DNA from: Bradymonas sp963697525
Lineage (GTDB): Bacteria > Myxococcota_A > Bradymonadia > Bradymonadales > Bradymonadaceae
Reading direction: 5' to 3'
Assembly: GCA_963697525.1 (NCBI GenBank)
Contig: OY969087.1
Location: forward strand, 3,968,001-4,032,000
Length of the DNA stretch: 64,000 nt
The position numbers and the translations under genes are program-made. Under the pieces are notes generated by a model. The model saw only the letters and a program-made list of their open reading frames with translations. It was not told the origin of the DNA and made no database searches. Below are positions 33,228 through 42,536 of the stretch, in pieces (positions within the stretch are counted from its first letter, which is position 1; every line of letters starts with the position of its first letter).

Positions 33228-35954
33228 TCAGGGGCACGTCGCGGCGCTGTCGTTGGCGTAAATGTCGACGCCGCCGATATTGCTCACGCCGATTCGGTCG
33301 CGAAGGTCCTCGATTTGGCAGGTCGGCAAGGTGGAGTTGTATCGGAATCGAAAGGCGCCGCCGATGCTATCCGGCCCGCTAAATCCGGTGATGTCGGTCA
33401 GTCGGTAGTTGGAGATCACCCGCAGGGATTGGCCGATGCTGGTCAGCGAGGCGAACCCATCGATGCGCTCCAAAAGAGCGTTGCTGCGGATCTCCAGATC
33501 GCCAGTGATCGTGGTCAGGGCGCCGAAGCCCGAAATCGCGGCCAATTCCGGGACGCTGTCGATGACCACGCTGCCGGCCGACCCCAGATTGTTCAGCCCC
33601 GACAGGTCGGACAGCACGGCGTCCTGGGTCAGGTTGAGCCCGCCGACGCTGGTCACGTTGTCGAGCCCGTTCAGCGAGCCGAGCGCGTCCATGTGGGTGA
33701 TCGCCAGGGTGCCGCCCACGCCGGTCAGGCTTCCAAGCGGCGCCAGCGAGGCCAGATTGGGCTGGTAGGAGATCTCGACGCGGCCGCCCACGTAGGTCAG
33801 GTTGTCCAGGCCGCTCAGGCTCGTCAGCGCGTCGTTGCTGCTGACGGCGAGCGTCGAGGTGAGCCTGTTCACCTTGCTCAGAGCCGCCAGGGAAGCCAGC
33901 GCGTCATTGCCTTCCACGCTCAGACCGCCCAGGTTGCTCAGGTTGTCCAGGCCGTGCAGCGAGGTCAGCGCGTCATTGGAAATGAGGTTGATGGCGCTGG
34001 CGCTGGTGACGGCATCGAGCCCGGTCAGGTCGACCAGGGCGTTATTCGACTGCACGGTCACACCGTGGTCGATAGTCGTCAGCCCTGGCATGCCCGCCAG
34101 GGAGGTCAGCGACGGGTTGTCCCGGATCGTCAAGAGGCCGCCGACCGAGCTCAAGTTTCCCAGACCGCTCAGGTCGACGAGCGCGTCGTTTCCGCGGATG
34201 TCGAGCTTGCCGGTGACCGTGGTCAGCGCGTCCAGGCCGCTCAACGATGGCAGCGACGGATTGCTCCACACCTTCATCCAGCCGCCGACGCTGGTCAGGT
34301 TGTCCAGGCCGGAAAGGCTGGTCAGCGCGTTATTGGATTGGATGAACAGGTCGTTTTGCGTCGAGCTTAGTCCCTCGAGGCCCACCAGGTTGGGGAGCGC
34401 GTCGTTGCCGACGATCCGCAGCCGGCTGCCCAGCGTCGTCAGATGGGCGAGCGCCGAGATGTCGGCCAATTGAGCGTTTTGCTTCAGGCGAAGCTCGTCG
34501 CCGATTGTGGTCAGGTTGTCGAGGCCATGGAGCGATTGGAGCGCGTCATTTTGCTGGATCTCGACGTATCCGTCGACCTGGGTGAGCCCGTCGAGCCCGC
34601 TCAGGTCGACGAGCGCACCGTTGTCGGCGATCTCCAGGTAGTCGTCGATGGTCGTCAGGGCGGACAGCCCGGTCAGGTCGGCGAGGGATGCGTTGTGGTT
34701 GATGTCGACCCGCTTGGTCACGGTGGTGAGGTTGTCGAGGCCGTCGAGGGACACCAATGATGCGTTGTCCTCGACGGTCAGCCACGCGTGGAGCTGCGTC
34801 AGACCCTCGAGGCCGTGCAGCGACACAAGCGCGTCGTTGCCCTTGATCCACAGGATGTCCCCCAGGCTGGTCAGCGAGCCCAAGGCCATCATGTCGGCGA
34901 GCGCGGGGTTTCTGAAGATGTACAGCGCGTCGCCGACGTGGGTCAGGTTGTGCAGCCCGTCGAGGCTCGTCAGGTTGGCGTTGTCTTCGATCTGAAACAT
35001 GCCGCCGATCCAGCTCAAGTTGTGAAGGCTGTCGAGGTTGGCGACCTGGATATTCTTGAGCTCGACGTTGCCGGTGACCCGGGTGCAGCCGAGTTGCTCG
35101 AAGATCAATAGCTCGTTGGTGTCGGTGATGCGCAGGTCGCCGTCGAGGGTGGTGCACAGGGGCTCGTCGGGGAGCGTCGTCGAGCCTTGCGACCCGCAGG
35201 AGATGGTGGCCGTGTCGTCGGGGTTGTCGACGACGGTGCAGTCGGCGCCGTCTTGGCCGTTCTGGCCGTCTTGAGGCGCCGCGAAGCCGACGTTGGTGCC
35301 GTCATCGCAGGCGATAGCGTAGGTGCCGTCGCCGTGGTCGACGACGGTGCAGGACGTACCGTCTCGGCCATCGGCGAAGTCGACGTTGGTGCCGTCGTCG
35401 CAGCTCAAGGTGTAGGTGCCATCGCCGTGGTCGGTGACGCCGCAGCCGCTGCCGTCTTGGCCGCCGGTGACGACGACCTGGGAGCCGTCGGAGCAGGCGA
35501 TGGTGTAGGTGCTGTCGCCGTTGTCGGTGGCGGTGCAGTCGTTGGGGTCGGCAAATGTGGTCTGGCTGCCGTCGGTACAACCGAGGGTGTGTGTGCCGTC
35601 ACCATTGTCGGTGATCGTACAGGAAACGCCGTCGCGGCCGTCTTGGCCATTGGCGACCGTGGCCTGCGAGCCGTCTTGGCAGGCGATCGTGAAGGTGCCG
35701 TCGCGGTTGTCGACCGCGCTGCAGTCGGCGCCGTTTTGGCCAACAGCGCCGTTTGGGCCCGTCTGGCCGGTTTCGCCGCCGGTGATGATGAGGTCGCGCC
35801 TTCCCGGGCAGGCCAGGCGCGCGCTATTCGCGTACTGGGTGACGTGGCACTCGCCGGCGCCGTCGTTCGGGCCGCAGGCGGCTAGCACGCTCAGGGCACA
35901 CAGGCAGGCCAGCAGACCGCATCGATGTGTAAGATGTCGCTTATTCGCGCTCAT
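33228..35954 (-). CDS. LRR surface lipoprotein, tandem paralogue 2
   Basis: A 908-residue lipoprotein with lipobox LAAC (Cys27). Same architecture as its neighbours: Cys-rich repeats such as CTITDNGDGTHTLGCTDGSQ over about residues 75-285, then long LRR runs, and the shared end LPTCQIEDLRDRIGVSNI to DSAATCP. AGAGGC precedes the ATG by 8 nt. It lies 11 bp after the first gene of the operon. The middle LRRs have diverged enough from the other copies that the three may recognise different partners, which is inference. Confidence 0.85.
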   Translation of the reverse strand: MSANKRHLTHRCGLLACLCALSVLAACGPNDGAGECHVTQYANSARLACPGRRDLIITGGETGQTGPNGAVGQNGADCSAVDNRDGTFTIACQDGSQATVANGQDGRDGVSCTITDNGDGTHTLGCTDGSQTTFADPNDCTATDNGDSTYTIACSDGSQVVVTGGQDGSGCGVTDHGDGTYTLSCDDGTNVDFADGRDGTSCTVVDHGDGTYAIACDDGTNVGFAAPQDGQNGQDGADCTVVDNPDDTATISCGSQGSTTLPDEPLCTTLDGDLRITDTNELLIFEQLGCTRVTGNVELKNIQVANLDSLHNLSWIGGMFQIEDNANLTSLDGLHNLTHVGDALYIFRNPALADMMALGSLTSLGDILWIKGNDALVSLHGLEGLTQLHAWLTVEDNASLVSLDGLDNLTTVTKRVDINHNASLADLTGLSALTTIDDYLEIADNGALVDLSGLDGLTQVDGYVEIQQNDALQSLHGLDNLTTIGDELRLKQNAQLADISALAHLTTLGSRLRIVGNDALPNLVGLEGLSSTQNDLFIQSNNALTSLSGLDNLTSVGGWMKVWSNPSLPSLSGLDALTTVTGKLDIRGNDALVDLSGLGNLSSVGGLLTIRDNPSLTSLAGMPGLTTIDHGVTVQSNNALVDLTGLDAVTSASAINLISNDALTSLHGLDNLSNLGGLSVEGNDALASLAALSKVNRLTSTLAVSSNDALTSLSGLDNLTYVGGRVEISYQPNLASLAPLGSLTGVGGTLAITHMDALGSLNGLDNVTSVGGLNLTQDAVLSDLSGLNNLGSAGSVVIDSVPELAAISGFGALTTITGDLEIRSNALLERIDGFASLTSIGQSLRVISNYRLTDITGFSGPDSIGGAFRFRYNSTLPTCQIEDLRDRIGVSNIGGVDIYANDSAATCP

Positions 35955-35965
35955 ACGTCGTGCCT

Positions 35966-38569
35966 CTAGGGGCAGGTGGCCGTGTCGTCGTTGCCGCTGG
36001 TCCGGGGGGCGTAGCTCAGGTTGGAGGTGTCGATTCGGCTGAACAACGCGTCGACCTGGCAGGCGGGAAGCACCGGGTTGTTCTCGACATCAAAGATCGA
36101 CGTGAGGCTCACAGGCCCCTGCATCTGGGTGATGTCGACCAGCGAGGCGTTGTCGACGATGGTCAGCGTCGACGCGCTCGTCTGGGCGAAGCCGCTGATC
36201 TGTTCGAGCGCGTCGTTGCCCTCGATGTGGACGGCACCCATGGTCGCGGCGGCGTTGATGCCGCCGATCTGGACGAGCGCATCATTGTTTTGGAACATCA
36301 ATTGTTTGCCCACGCTGATAAGCCCGCTCAGCGCGGAGACGTCGGTCAGCGCCGCGTTACTCATCACCCTCAAGTCGCCAACCACCGACGACAGGCTCTC
36401 CAGGCCGTGGAGGTTCTGCAGCGCGGAGTTGTTGCGAATGGTCACGGTGTACAACCGGTCGTCGACCGCCGTCAGGTTGTCCAAGCCGCTCAGATCGACC
36501 AGCGCGGCGTCATCCCAGATATTGAGCTGGCCGGGGATGCTGGTCAGGCCCTCGAGCCCGCGCAGGTTGGGCAGTTGGGCGTTGTGGATGATGTAGACGT
36601 CTTGGCCCACGCTCCCGAGGCTCGCCAGACCACCCAGGCTGGTCAGCGCGTCGTCCTGTCCCACGGACAAATTGCCCCCGATGGTGGCGAGGCTGTCGAG
36701 GCCGTCCAGCGCGGCCAGGGCCGGGCATTTAGCGATGGAAAAATCACCGCCAACGCGCGCCAGGGCCGCGAGCCCGCTCAGGCCGGTCAGCCCGGTGTTG
36801 TCGACGAGTGCGAAGGCGCCATCGACCTGGGAAAGCGAATCCAGCCCGGCCAGGTCAACCAACGCCGGATTTTGCTGGATCAGCACGTCGCCGGTGATGC
36901 GGGAGAGGCTGGAGACGCCTGTCAGGTGTGTCAGGGCGTCGTTTTGGCGGATGGTGAGGTTGCCGTCGAGGGACGCCAGCGAGGAGAGCCCGGTGAAATC
37001 GACGAGCGCGGCGTTGTCACGCACCTCGACGTCCCCGGTGATCGTGGCGAGCGCAAATAGCCCGCTGAGCGACTCGAGCGACTGGTTTCCCCGCACGCGC
37101 ATCCCATCGTCGATGTGCTGGAGCTGGTCCAGGCCGTCGAGGCTGACGAGCGCCGGGTTGTCCAACACGTCGACCCTCCCGCCGACGCTGGCGAGGTTGG
37201 TCAGCCCGTCGAGGTTGGCCAGCGCCGCGTTTTCGTCGACGACCAAGTTGCCGGTGACCGAGGTCAGGTTTTGCAGCCCGCGCATGTCGACGAGCGTGGA
37301 GTTGGCGCAGACTTTCAGGTAATCGCCGACCGTCTGGAGGCTGGCCAGCCCCGTGAGATCGGCCAGCGAGGCGTTGTCGCGAATATTGAGGTAGCCGGTG
37401 ACCTGGCCGAGGTTGTCCAGACCGGCGAGCGTTTCGAGGAGGGGGTTGCCCCAGATGTCGACGTGTCCGGGGACCGAAGTCAGCCCCTCCAGGCCGCTCA
37501 GAGAGACGATGGCGTCGTTGTATTTGACGTCGACTGAGCCGGCCACCTCGGTGAGGTTTCGCAGCCCCGACAGGTTCAAAAGGTCGGAGTTGTGCTGGAT
37601 GATGAGGTCGCCGCCCACCCGGGCCAGCGCCGACAGAGGTTCGAGGCTGGTCACAGAGGTGTTCTCGACGGTCAGCGACCCCGAAATTTCGCTGCAGCCG
37701 AGCTGGGCGAAGACGAGCAGGTCCATGGCGGTGTCCAACGTGAGATCGCCGGTCAGCGTGGTGCACCGCTCGCCGCCGCTCACCGTGGCCTGGGAGCCGT
37801 CTTCGCACGAGATCGTCGAGGTGCCGTCGGCGTTGGCTTGCACCGAGCAGCTCGTGCCGTCTTGGCCGTCCTGGCCGTCTTGGCCGTCGGAGAGGGTGAC
37901 TTGCGAGCCATCATCGCACCGGATGGTGTGGGTGCCGTCGGCGTTGTCGTTTGCGGTGCACGACGTGCCGTCTTGGCCATCGGTGAAGGTGACCTGGGAG
38001 CCGTCCTCACAGGTCATGGTGTAGGTGCCGTCGGCGTTGTCGACGACCGAGCAGCTCGCGCCGTCCTGGCCATCGGTCAGGATGACCGAGGAGCCATCGT
38101 CGCAGCTCACGGTGTAGGTGCCGTCGTGGTTGTCGGTCGCGGCGCACGACGAGCCGTCGGAGACGTCGAGTTGGCTGCCGTCGTCGCATTTGAGGACCTG
38201 GTCGCCCTGGGCGTTTTCCTGCAGCGTGCATGACGAGCCGTCGCGGCCGTCGCGGCCGTCGGAGACGACGAATTGGGAGCCGTCGTCGCAGCTCACGGTG
38301 TAGGTGCCGTCGTGGTTGTCGCTCGCGGTGCACGAGGAGCCGTCCGCGCCGGCGGCTCCGGCGGAACCGGCGTCGCCGGCAGCTCCATCGGGAACGCTGG
38401 CGTGGGAGCCGTCGGGGCAGGAGATCTCGATGCTGTTTTGGCCGCGGGTGACCGAACAGGGCTTCGCCTTCTGCGAGCCGCCGCAGCCGCTCGTCGCAAA
38501 GAGGGCGACGAGCGCAGAGAGCAGGACCGCCAGGACGACAAGCCAATACGCATGAGGCCGTTGGTACAT
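35966..38569 (-). CDS. LRR surface lipoprotein, tandem paralogue 1
   Basis: An 867-residue lipoprotein (from the ATG at 38569, AGGAG 7 nt upstream; an earlier frame start lacks a site). Lipobox ATSGC (Cys30). Repeated C-x-A-x-D-N-H-D-G-T-Y-T-V-S-C-D-D-G-S units, with G-x-D-G-x-D-G spacers, precede the LRR domain. The C-terminus LPACQVDALFSRIDTSNL to DDTATCP matches the neighbours more loosely. First gene of a tandem triplet, so copying by unequal crossover is likely. No other gene of known role is in the operon. Confidence 0.85.
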   Translation of the reverse strand: MYQRPHAYWLVVLAVLLSALVALFATSGCGGSQKAKPCSVTRGQNSIEISCPDGSHASVPDGAAGDAGSAGAAGADGSSCTASDNHDGTYTVSCDDGSQFVVSDGRDGRDGSSCTLQENAQGDQVLKCDDGSQLDVSDGSSCAATDNHDGTYTVSCDDGSSVILTDGQDGASCSVVDNADGTYTMTCEDGSQVTFTDGQDGTSCTANDNADGTHTIRCDDGSQVTLSDGQDGQDGQDGTSCSVQANADGTSTISCEDGSQATVSGGERCTTLTGDLTLDTAMDLLVFAQLGCSEISGSLTVENTSVTSLEPLSALARVGGDLIIQHNSDLLNLSGLRNLTEVAGSVDVKYNDAIVSLSGLEGLTSVPGHVDIWGNPLLETLAGLDNLGQVTGYLNIRDNASLADLTGLASLQTVGDYLKVCANSTLVDMRGLQNLTSVTGNLVVDENAALANLDGLTNLASVGGRVDVLDNPALVSLDGLDQLQHIDDGMRVRGNQSLESLSGLFALATITGDVEVRDNAALVDFTGLSSLASLDGNLTIRQNDALTHLTGVSSLSRITGDVLIQQNPALVDLAGLDSLSQVDGAFALVDNTGLTGLSGLAALARVGGDFSIAKCPALAALDGLDSLATIGGNLSVGQDDALTSLGGLASLGSVGQDVYIIHNAQLPNLRGLEGLTSIPGQLNIWDDAALVDLSGLDNLTAVDDRLYTVTIRNNSALQNLHGLESLSSVVGDLRVMSNAALTDVSALSGLISVGKQLMFQNNDALVQIGGINAAATMGAVHIEGNDALEQISGFAQTSASTLTIVDNASLVDITQMQGPVSLTSIFDVENNPVLPACQVDALFSRIDTSNLSYAPRTSGNDDTATCP

Positions 38570-38671
38570 CCTGTGCTCCTGCTCAGGTGAGCGTGCCCCC
38601 ACCCGATTGCGGGAGTTGTGTCTCGTCGAGATGGATTCAGGGTATCCAGCCACGCGAGCGGGGTCAACCCG

Positions 38672-39874
38672 TCAGGGGCCCGTTGTGCAGGCGGCGACCT
38701 GTTCGGCGAGCACGCGGTCGGCGGACTCCTCGAGGAGCTTGTCGCTGAGTCCGTCGAGTCGGCGGCGAATCTGGGCGCCGATGCTGCGGGCGGCGTCTTT
38801 GTCGAGTAGTCCGCGCGCGGCCAACCACTGGGCCCACGGGACGGCGGCCATCGCCAGGGCGCCCATCGCGTGGGGACGGTTCTGCGGCCACATATGCTTT
38901 TCCTCGAGGACGTACTCGGCGAGCGCGAACGGGTCGGGGGCGAAGACGGGCGTTTTGGCCAGATAGCGGCGAAGCGACTTGCCCGCTTTTGACATACCGG
39001 TCTGGCCACGCTTCTTCTCGATCTCGGCCCAGTTCAGGTAGCTTCGAAGCTCGTCGACCGCCATCAGCGCGCGGCAGGCCGGCCAGCCATGCTCCTCGAC
39101 GAGGTCGCGCGCAAACCGCGTGCACAGGTCGTTCAGGGCGGGCTGCTGGGCTTGGATATCGCCGGAGAAGTCGGCCTCGGACACGGTGGGCTCGACCTCG
39201 CCGCAAAACACCTCGACGAAGCGTCGGTCCTCGTCTTCGTCGTCCATCGCCTCGAGGAATAGCCGGGCCGCCGGCAGTTCGCGCACGCGCTCCCAGTCGA
39301 GAGCGTCGTCGTGGTCGCGCGCGCTTCCCACGCTCGCCAGAAAGCCGCGGTAGGCGTACTCGTGCTTGAAGGAGTATAGGTCGGGGTGCTCGTCGCGCAT
39401 CGTCGGCCACACCTCGGCCATGACCTCGGCGAGCACGCCGCCGCGCCCGTGGTACATGACGATGTCGCTGTCGCGATAATTGGCAGTGAACGAGTCCAGC
39501 ACGCGCTCGAAGGCCTGGCGCAGCACGACGTCGAGGCCATCCAGGTCGAAGGCGAGCGTCGCCGTCATCCTCGCCGTGTCGGCCATGTCGCCGGCGTCGT
39601 ACGACCAGGAGTGCGGCCGCTCCTCGCGCAGCAAGTCGACGAGGTCGCACACCTCGCGGCCGCGGCCCGCCAACAGCAGCGGCTTGCACAGCGCCTCCAA
39701 GAGCTCCTCGGTCCACATCGCGTCCATGCATTCGTCGCCGACAATCTTGTCGCGCGCCATCTGCAGGCGACGGTCGAGCCCAGCCTCTTCGAACTCGTCG
39801 AAGAACTGCCGATATTGCTCGAAGCCCTCTTCGGTGTCGCAGTCTTCGCCGGTCAGGCCGCTAAAGTCGATCAT
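38672..39874 (-). CDS. conserved-looking hypothetical protein, 400 aa
   Basis: A soluble, helical 400-residue protein with many acidic residues and several Trp, no signal peptide and no membrane segment. Two cysteines near residues 49 and 63 (DECMDAM, LEALCKP) have no evident motif. GGAGGAG lies 6 nt before the ATG, a strong site. It precedes the LRR lipoprotein triplet by about 100 bp on the same strand. I do not recognise a family. Confidence 0.6.
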   Translation of the reverse strand: MIDFSGLTGEDCDTEEGFEQYRQFFDEFEEAGLDRRLQMARDKIVGDECMDAMWTEELLEALCKPLLLAGRGREVCDLVDLLREERPHSWSYDAGDMADTARMTATLAFDLDGLDVVLRQAFERVLDSFTANYRDSDIVMYHGRGGVLAEVMAEVWPTMRDEHPDLYSFKHEYAYRGFLASVGSARDHDDALDWERVRELPAARLFLEAMDDEDEDRRFVEVFCGEVEPTVSEADFSGDIQAQQPALNDLCTRFARDLVEEHGWPACRALMAVDELRSYLNWAEIEKKRGQTGMSKAGKSLRRYLAKTPVFAPDPFALAEYVLEEKHMWPQNRPHAMGALAMAAVPWAQWLAARGLLDKDAARSIGAQIRRRLDGLSDKLLEESADRVLAEQVAACTTGP

Positions 39875-40050
39875 GGGTCTCCTCCGTGTTGTGGTTATGG
39901 CAAGGCATCATGCACGCTTTGGTAGCAGATTGCACGATGCTTGTATGCGTGCACTTCGGAACGCGGTCGTCTCGACCGCCGCACCGACCCGTAGTCGTAG
40001 TACGGTCATGTTCGTCACGATTCGTCCATATTGAGCATTACGCGCTTGGC

Positions 40051-40374
40051 GGGGGACGCTGGATACGCGGGGGACGCTGGATACGCGGGGGACGCTGGAT
40101 ACGCGGGGGGCGCTGGTCGCGGCAGCGCTGATGGATGCCGCGGAGGCGGCGCGAAAGGCGCGGGAGATTGGGTGAAGCGCGGAAGCCGTGTCGGACCTGT
40201 GCGCGCATTCAATCCTCGAGTCACGTATGAGCAAAGAACACAGCGCCGCCGCGAATCTTCCGCGGCCACCCGCGCCGCCTCCGCGGCATCCCTCAGCGCT
40301 GCCGCGACCAGAGGATCCCGCTGTTCCCGCGAATCCCGCTGTTCCCGCTGGATTCGCTGTTCCCGCTGGATTCG
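40051..40374. repeat. palindromic 18-bp-repeat locus with divergent Pro/Ala-rich frames
   Basis: Three to four copies of an 18-bp unit (CGGGGGACGCTGGATACG) at 40051-40122, then a 36-bp arm at 40119-40154 that is inverted with one mismatch at 40271-40306. Three copies of another 18-bp unit (CTGTTCCCGCTGGATTCG type) follow at 40321-40374. The arms enclose a 116-bp loop. Read outward from the loop, both strands encode Pro/Ala repeats (PPRHPSALPRP, then PAYPAS or PAVPAGF units). No promoter or convincing ribosome-binding site is seen for either frame; the intergenic stretch 39875-40506 has nothing else. Confidence 0.6.
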
Positions 40375-40506
40375 CCGGGAACTATGGCGAATGCCTAGGG
40401 AGCTGCCCGGTCAAGCCTGGCGACGAAATCGTCATGAAGGTCGCTTTGGCCGGTGAGCGAAGTCGTTTCGTCTGTGACGTTCGATGGCGGTAGCCCCTCA
40501 CCCGTG

Positions 40507-40727
40507 TCAGGCAAAGCTGAGCGCGGCGTCGGCGATGGGCGCGAGCCGGAAGAGGGCGCTGTCCAAAATATAGTTTTGGTACAGCCGCCAGGGCAGGCGC
40601 TCACCCTGTTGGGGGAGTTCGTCGAGAGCGCGCAGCACGTAGCCCGAGTTGAAGTCGATCAGGGGGAGGTCGGCGTCGTCGGTGTCGGCGAGCCGGGGCA
40701 CGCAGACCGAGTAGTCGTGCTCGTCCA
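40507..40727 (-). pseudogene. C-terminal fragment of the interrupted flavin monooxygenase
   Basis: The last ~73 codons of the monooxygenase, DEHDYSVCVPRLADTDDADL to ADAALSFA, left on the far side of the insertion sequence. The frame joins exactly with the gene at 42537-43776 when the element and one copy of the 9-bp target duplication are removed. Confidence 0.85.
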
Positions 40728-42536
40728 GGGTGTGATCGGCGTTGATCGGTAGACCTCATGTTTATGCAGCTCGACGGCGTTCATTTTCCCATGCCCAGAA
40801 ATCGTCCCACCAGCCGTTGGCGCGCAGAGTTCGCAAAGCGCACATTGGATTGAGATTCTGTTCTTTCCAGCACGCGCCGGGCTTTTTTAGTCGGCCCTGC
40901 GGCACGGTCTTATGCGCGCTCTCGACTTCGCCAGAGCCGATCGGCCAGTCCTTGTCTTCGTAGGCCTGGTAGTCGACGCAGTTGTAGAAGCGTCTCAGGT
41001 GCTTGATGAGTCGACCCAACCGCTCGTAGGCGCTCGCCTCTTGCGAATCATCTGCGAGCTCGGCGACCACCTCTTCCATCTGAGTGTGACGGTCCTGGTT
41101 CTGGGCAAGTACTTGGTCGACGTGCCCCTTATGAATCGTATCCATGACCGCGTCGACCCAGGTATCGATGGGTATGTCGAGTGCGTCCACGTCGCTCAGC
41201 AGTTGGGCGCACTCGTGCACATGACTCTTTAGGTGCGGGCGATCGAGAATGAATTGGAGGTGGGGAAACCACATCTCCAGCGCCTCCTTGAGGCCGATGC
41301 CGCCATCGCCGGGCGCGATAACCTGCGTTTCAAAGCCTAACCCGTGCTCGCAGGCGGCTGCAAAGAGTTGTTGGGCAAGCTCCTCCCAGCTTCCTCGTCT
41401 GCACACGTAGGTTGGCTCGACCTGACCTGGTCGACGTGCCAGCCCCGTACGCACTTCCTTCCACTGCTCGAGCCTGACGATCTTGTCGTCCTCGACCTCC
41501 TCAAGACGAGCTAACTGCTCCTCATCCTCGCACTTTTTGCGCGCCTCTTTGGCCGTCATCAGCTCTCCGCAGCGAATGTGGCATCCATCCGCCTCCACGA
41601 GCATCTCCTGGGCGGGCTTCCGCGTGGCAGTTGGCTGCTGATAGGCCTTCTGGCTCTGAGCGAATCGCTGTTCGATGTAGGCCTGTGCCGCCTCGGCGAC
41701 GTCCATCGTCCGGCTCCTGACGGTGGTCCGGCCCATATGCCAGCCGTAATGCTCGAAGAAGCGGTCGGTGCTCTTCTGATAGGAGTTTTCGGCTCCAAAG
41801 TCGCTCACCGCCCGGTCGACCGCGTCGCTGTAGCGCTCGCCCTCGACGCCCAGATGCTCGCGCATCGGACGGGTCGACTCGCCGGTTTCTGCGTTGCGCA
41901 AGTATGCAGACTCGAGCTGGATGGGCCCATAGATCGTCTTGAAGGTCACTGTCGGCCGGCGCTCGACCGTCATTCCTTTTCGCTTGGCTTCTTCGATGAG
42001 CACCGCGCCGATGATGGTGAATAGCCGAATCATCATTCGCCCTCCGACCTCAAAGAGCACCTGCCTGACCTTGGCGTCGAGTTGTCGGCCTTCCTCGATC
42101 AGGTCGTCGAGGTCTTCGAGCATCGCGTCGACCAAAATTTCGCTGGCATTCTCGATAGCCTTCCCATACTTTTTTTCGTCCATGGCAATGTCCTCGGGTT
42201 TTGAGCACTTCGGTGACTCACGACAATTAGCACCGAGGATGTTGCCATTTTTCTTGCGCAAGAAAACCCTGCCGTTGCCCGCGCGGGGCGACGTGTGCCC
42301 GTGAACGTGAACGTGCACGTGGCCGTGAACCGCAGTTTCACCTGCTTGGCTTCCGCCGGAAACGACACCGCTCCGAGCGCTCGACACTGCTCGACTCGCA
42401 GACCTACGCCCCATCGACCATTTTTGCAGTCAAACAGCCGTTCACGTGCACGTGCACGGCCACGTTCACGGGCATCATCGACCTCGATTGCCGCTTGGGC
42501 TCACAGCGAGTCCACCAACGGACGATGATCACACCC
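40728..42536 (-). mobile_element. ISKra4-type insertion sequence, 1809 bp
   Basis: The ends are GGGTGTGATC (40728-40737) and its inverse GATCACACCC (42527-42536), flanked by a 9-bp duplication GCTCGTCCA at 40719-40727 and 42537-42545. It carries one transposase. The 350 bp upstream of the transposase hold an imperfect inverted repeat (42297-42330 with 42440-42474) of alternating CGTG/CACG steps, perhaps a subterminal binding site or a transcript hairpin. The intact duplication suggests a fairly recent insertion. Confidence 0.85.
40762..42183 (-). CDS. ISKra4-family transposase
   Basis: A 473-residue transposase with the family traits: an N-terminal helical region, FKTIYGPIQLESAYLRN, EADGCHIRCGEL (catalytic Asp region) and the C-terminal DWPIGSGEVESAHKTVPQGRLKK. 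The DDE-like core is expected to run from EADGCH through FILDRPHLKSH to the GSGEVES Glu. The ATG at 42183 has GAGGA at proper distance and is preferred to the much longer frame. It is the only gene of the element. Confidence 0.88.
   Translation of the reverse strand: MDEKKYGKAIENASEILVDAMLEDLDDLIEEGRQLDAKVRQVLFEVGGRMMIRLFTIIGAVLIEEAKRKGMTVERRPTVTFKTIYGPIQLESAYLRNAETGESTRPMREHLGVEGERYSDAVDRAVSDFGAENSYQKSTDRFFEHYGWHMGRTTVRSRTMDVAEAAQAYIEQRFAQSQKAYQQPTATRKPAQEMLVEADGCHIRCGELMTAKEARKKCEDEEQLARLEEVEDDKIVRLEQWKEVRTGLARRPGQVEPTYVCRRGSWEELAQQLFAAACEHGLGFETQVIAPGDGGIGLKEALEMWFPHLQFILDRPHLKSHVHECAQLLSDVDALDIPIDTWVDAVMDTIHKGHVDQVLAQNQDRHTQMEEVVAELADDSQEASAYERLGRLIKHLRRFYNCVDYQAYEDKDWPIGSGEVESAHKTVPQGRLKKPGACWKEQNLNPMCALRTLRANGWWDDFWAWENERRRAA

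Noticed and set aside
33141..34370. Plus-strand frames across the LRR lipoproteins
   Set aside because: Shadow frames caused by repeats; no start site or protein logic.
40051..40374. CRISPR array from the repeated units
   Set aside because: The repeats are contiguous 18-bp units without spacers, and no cas gene is near.
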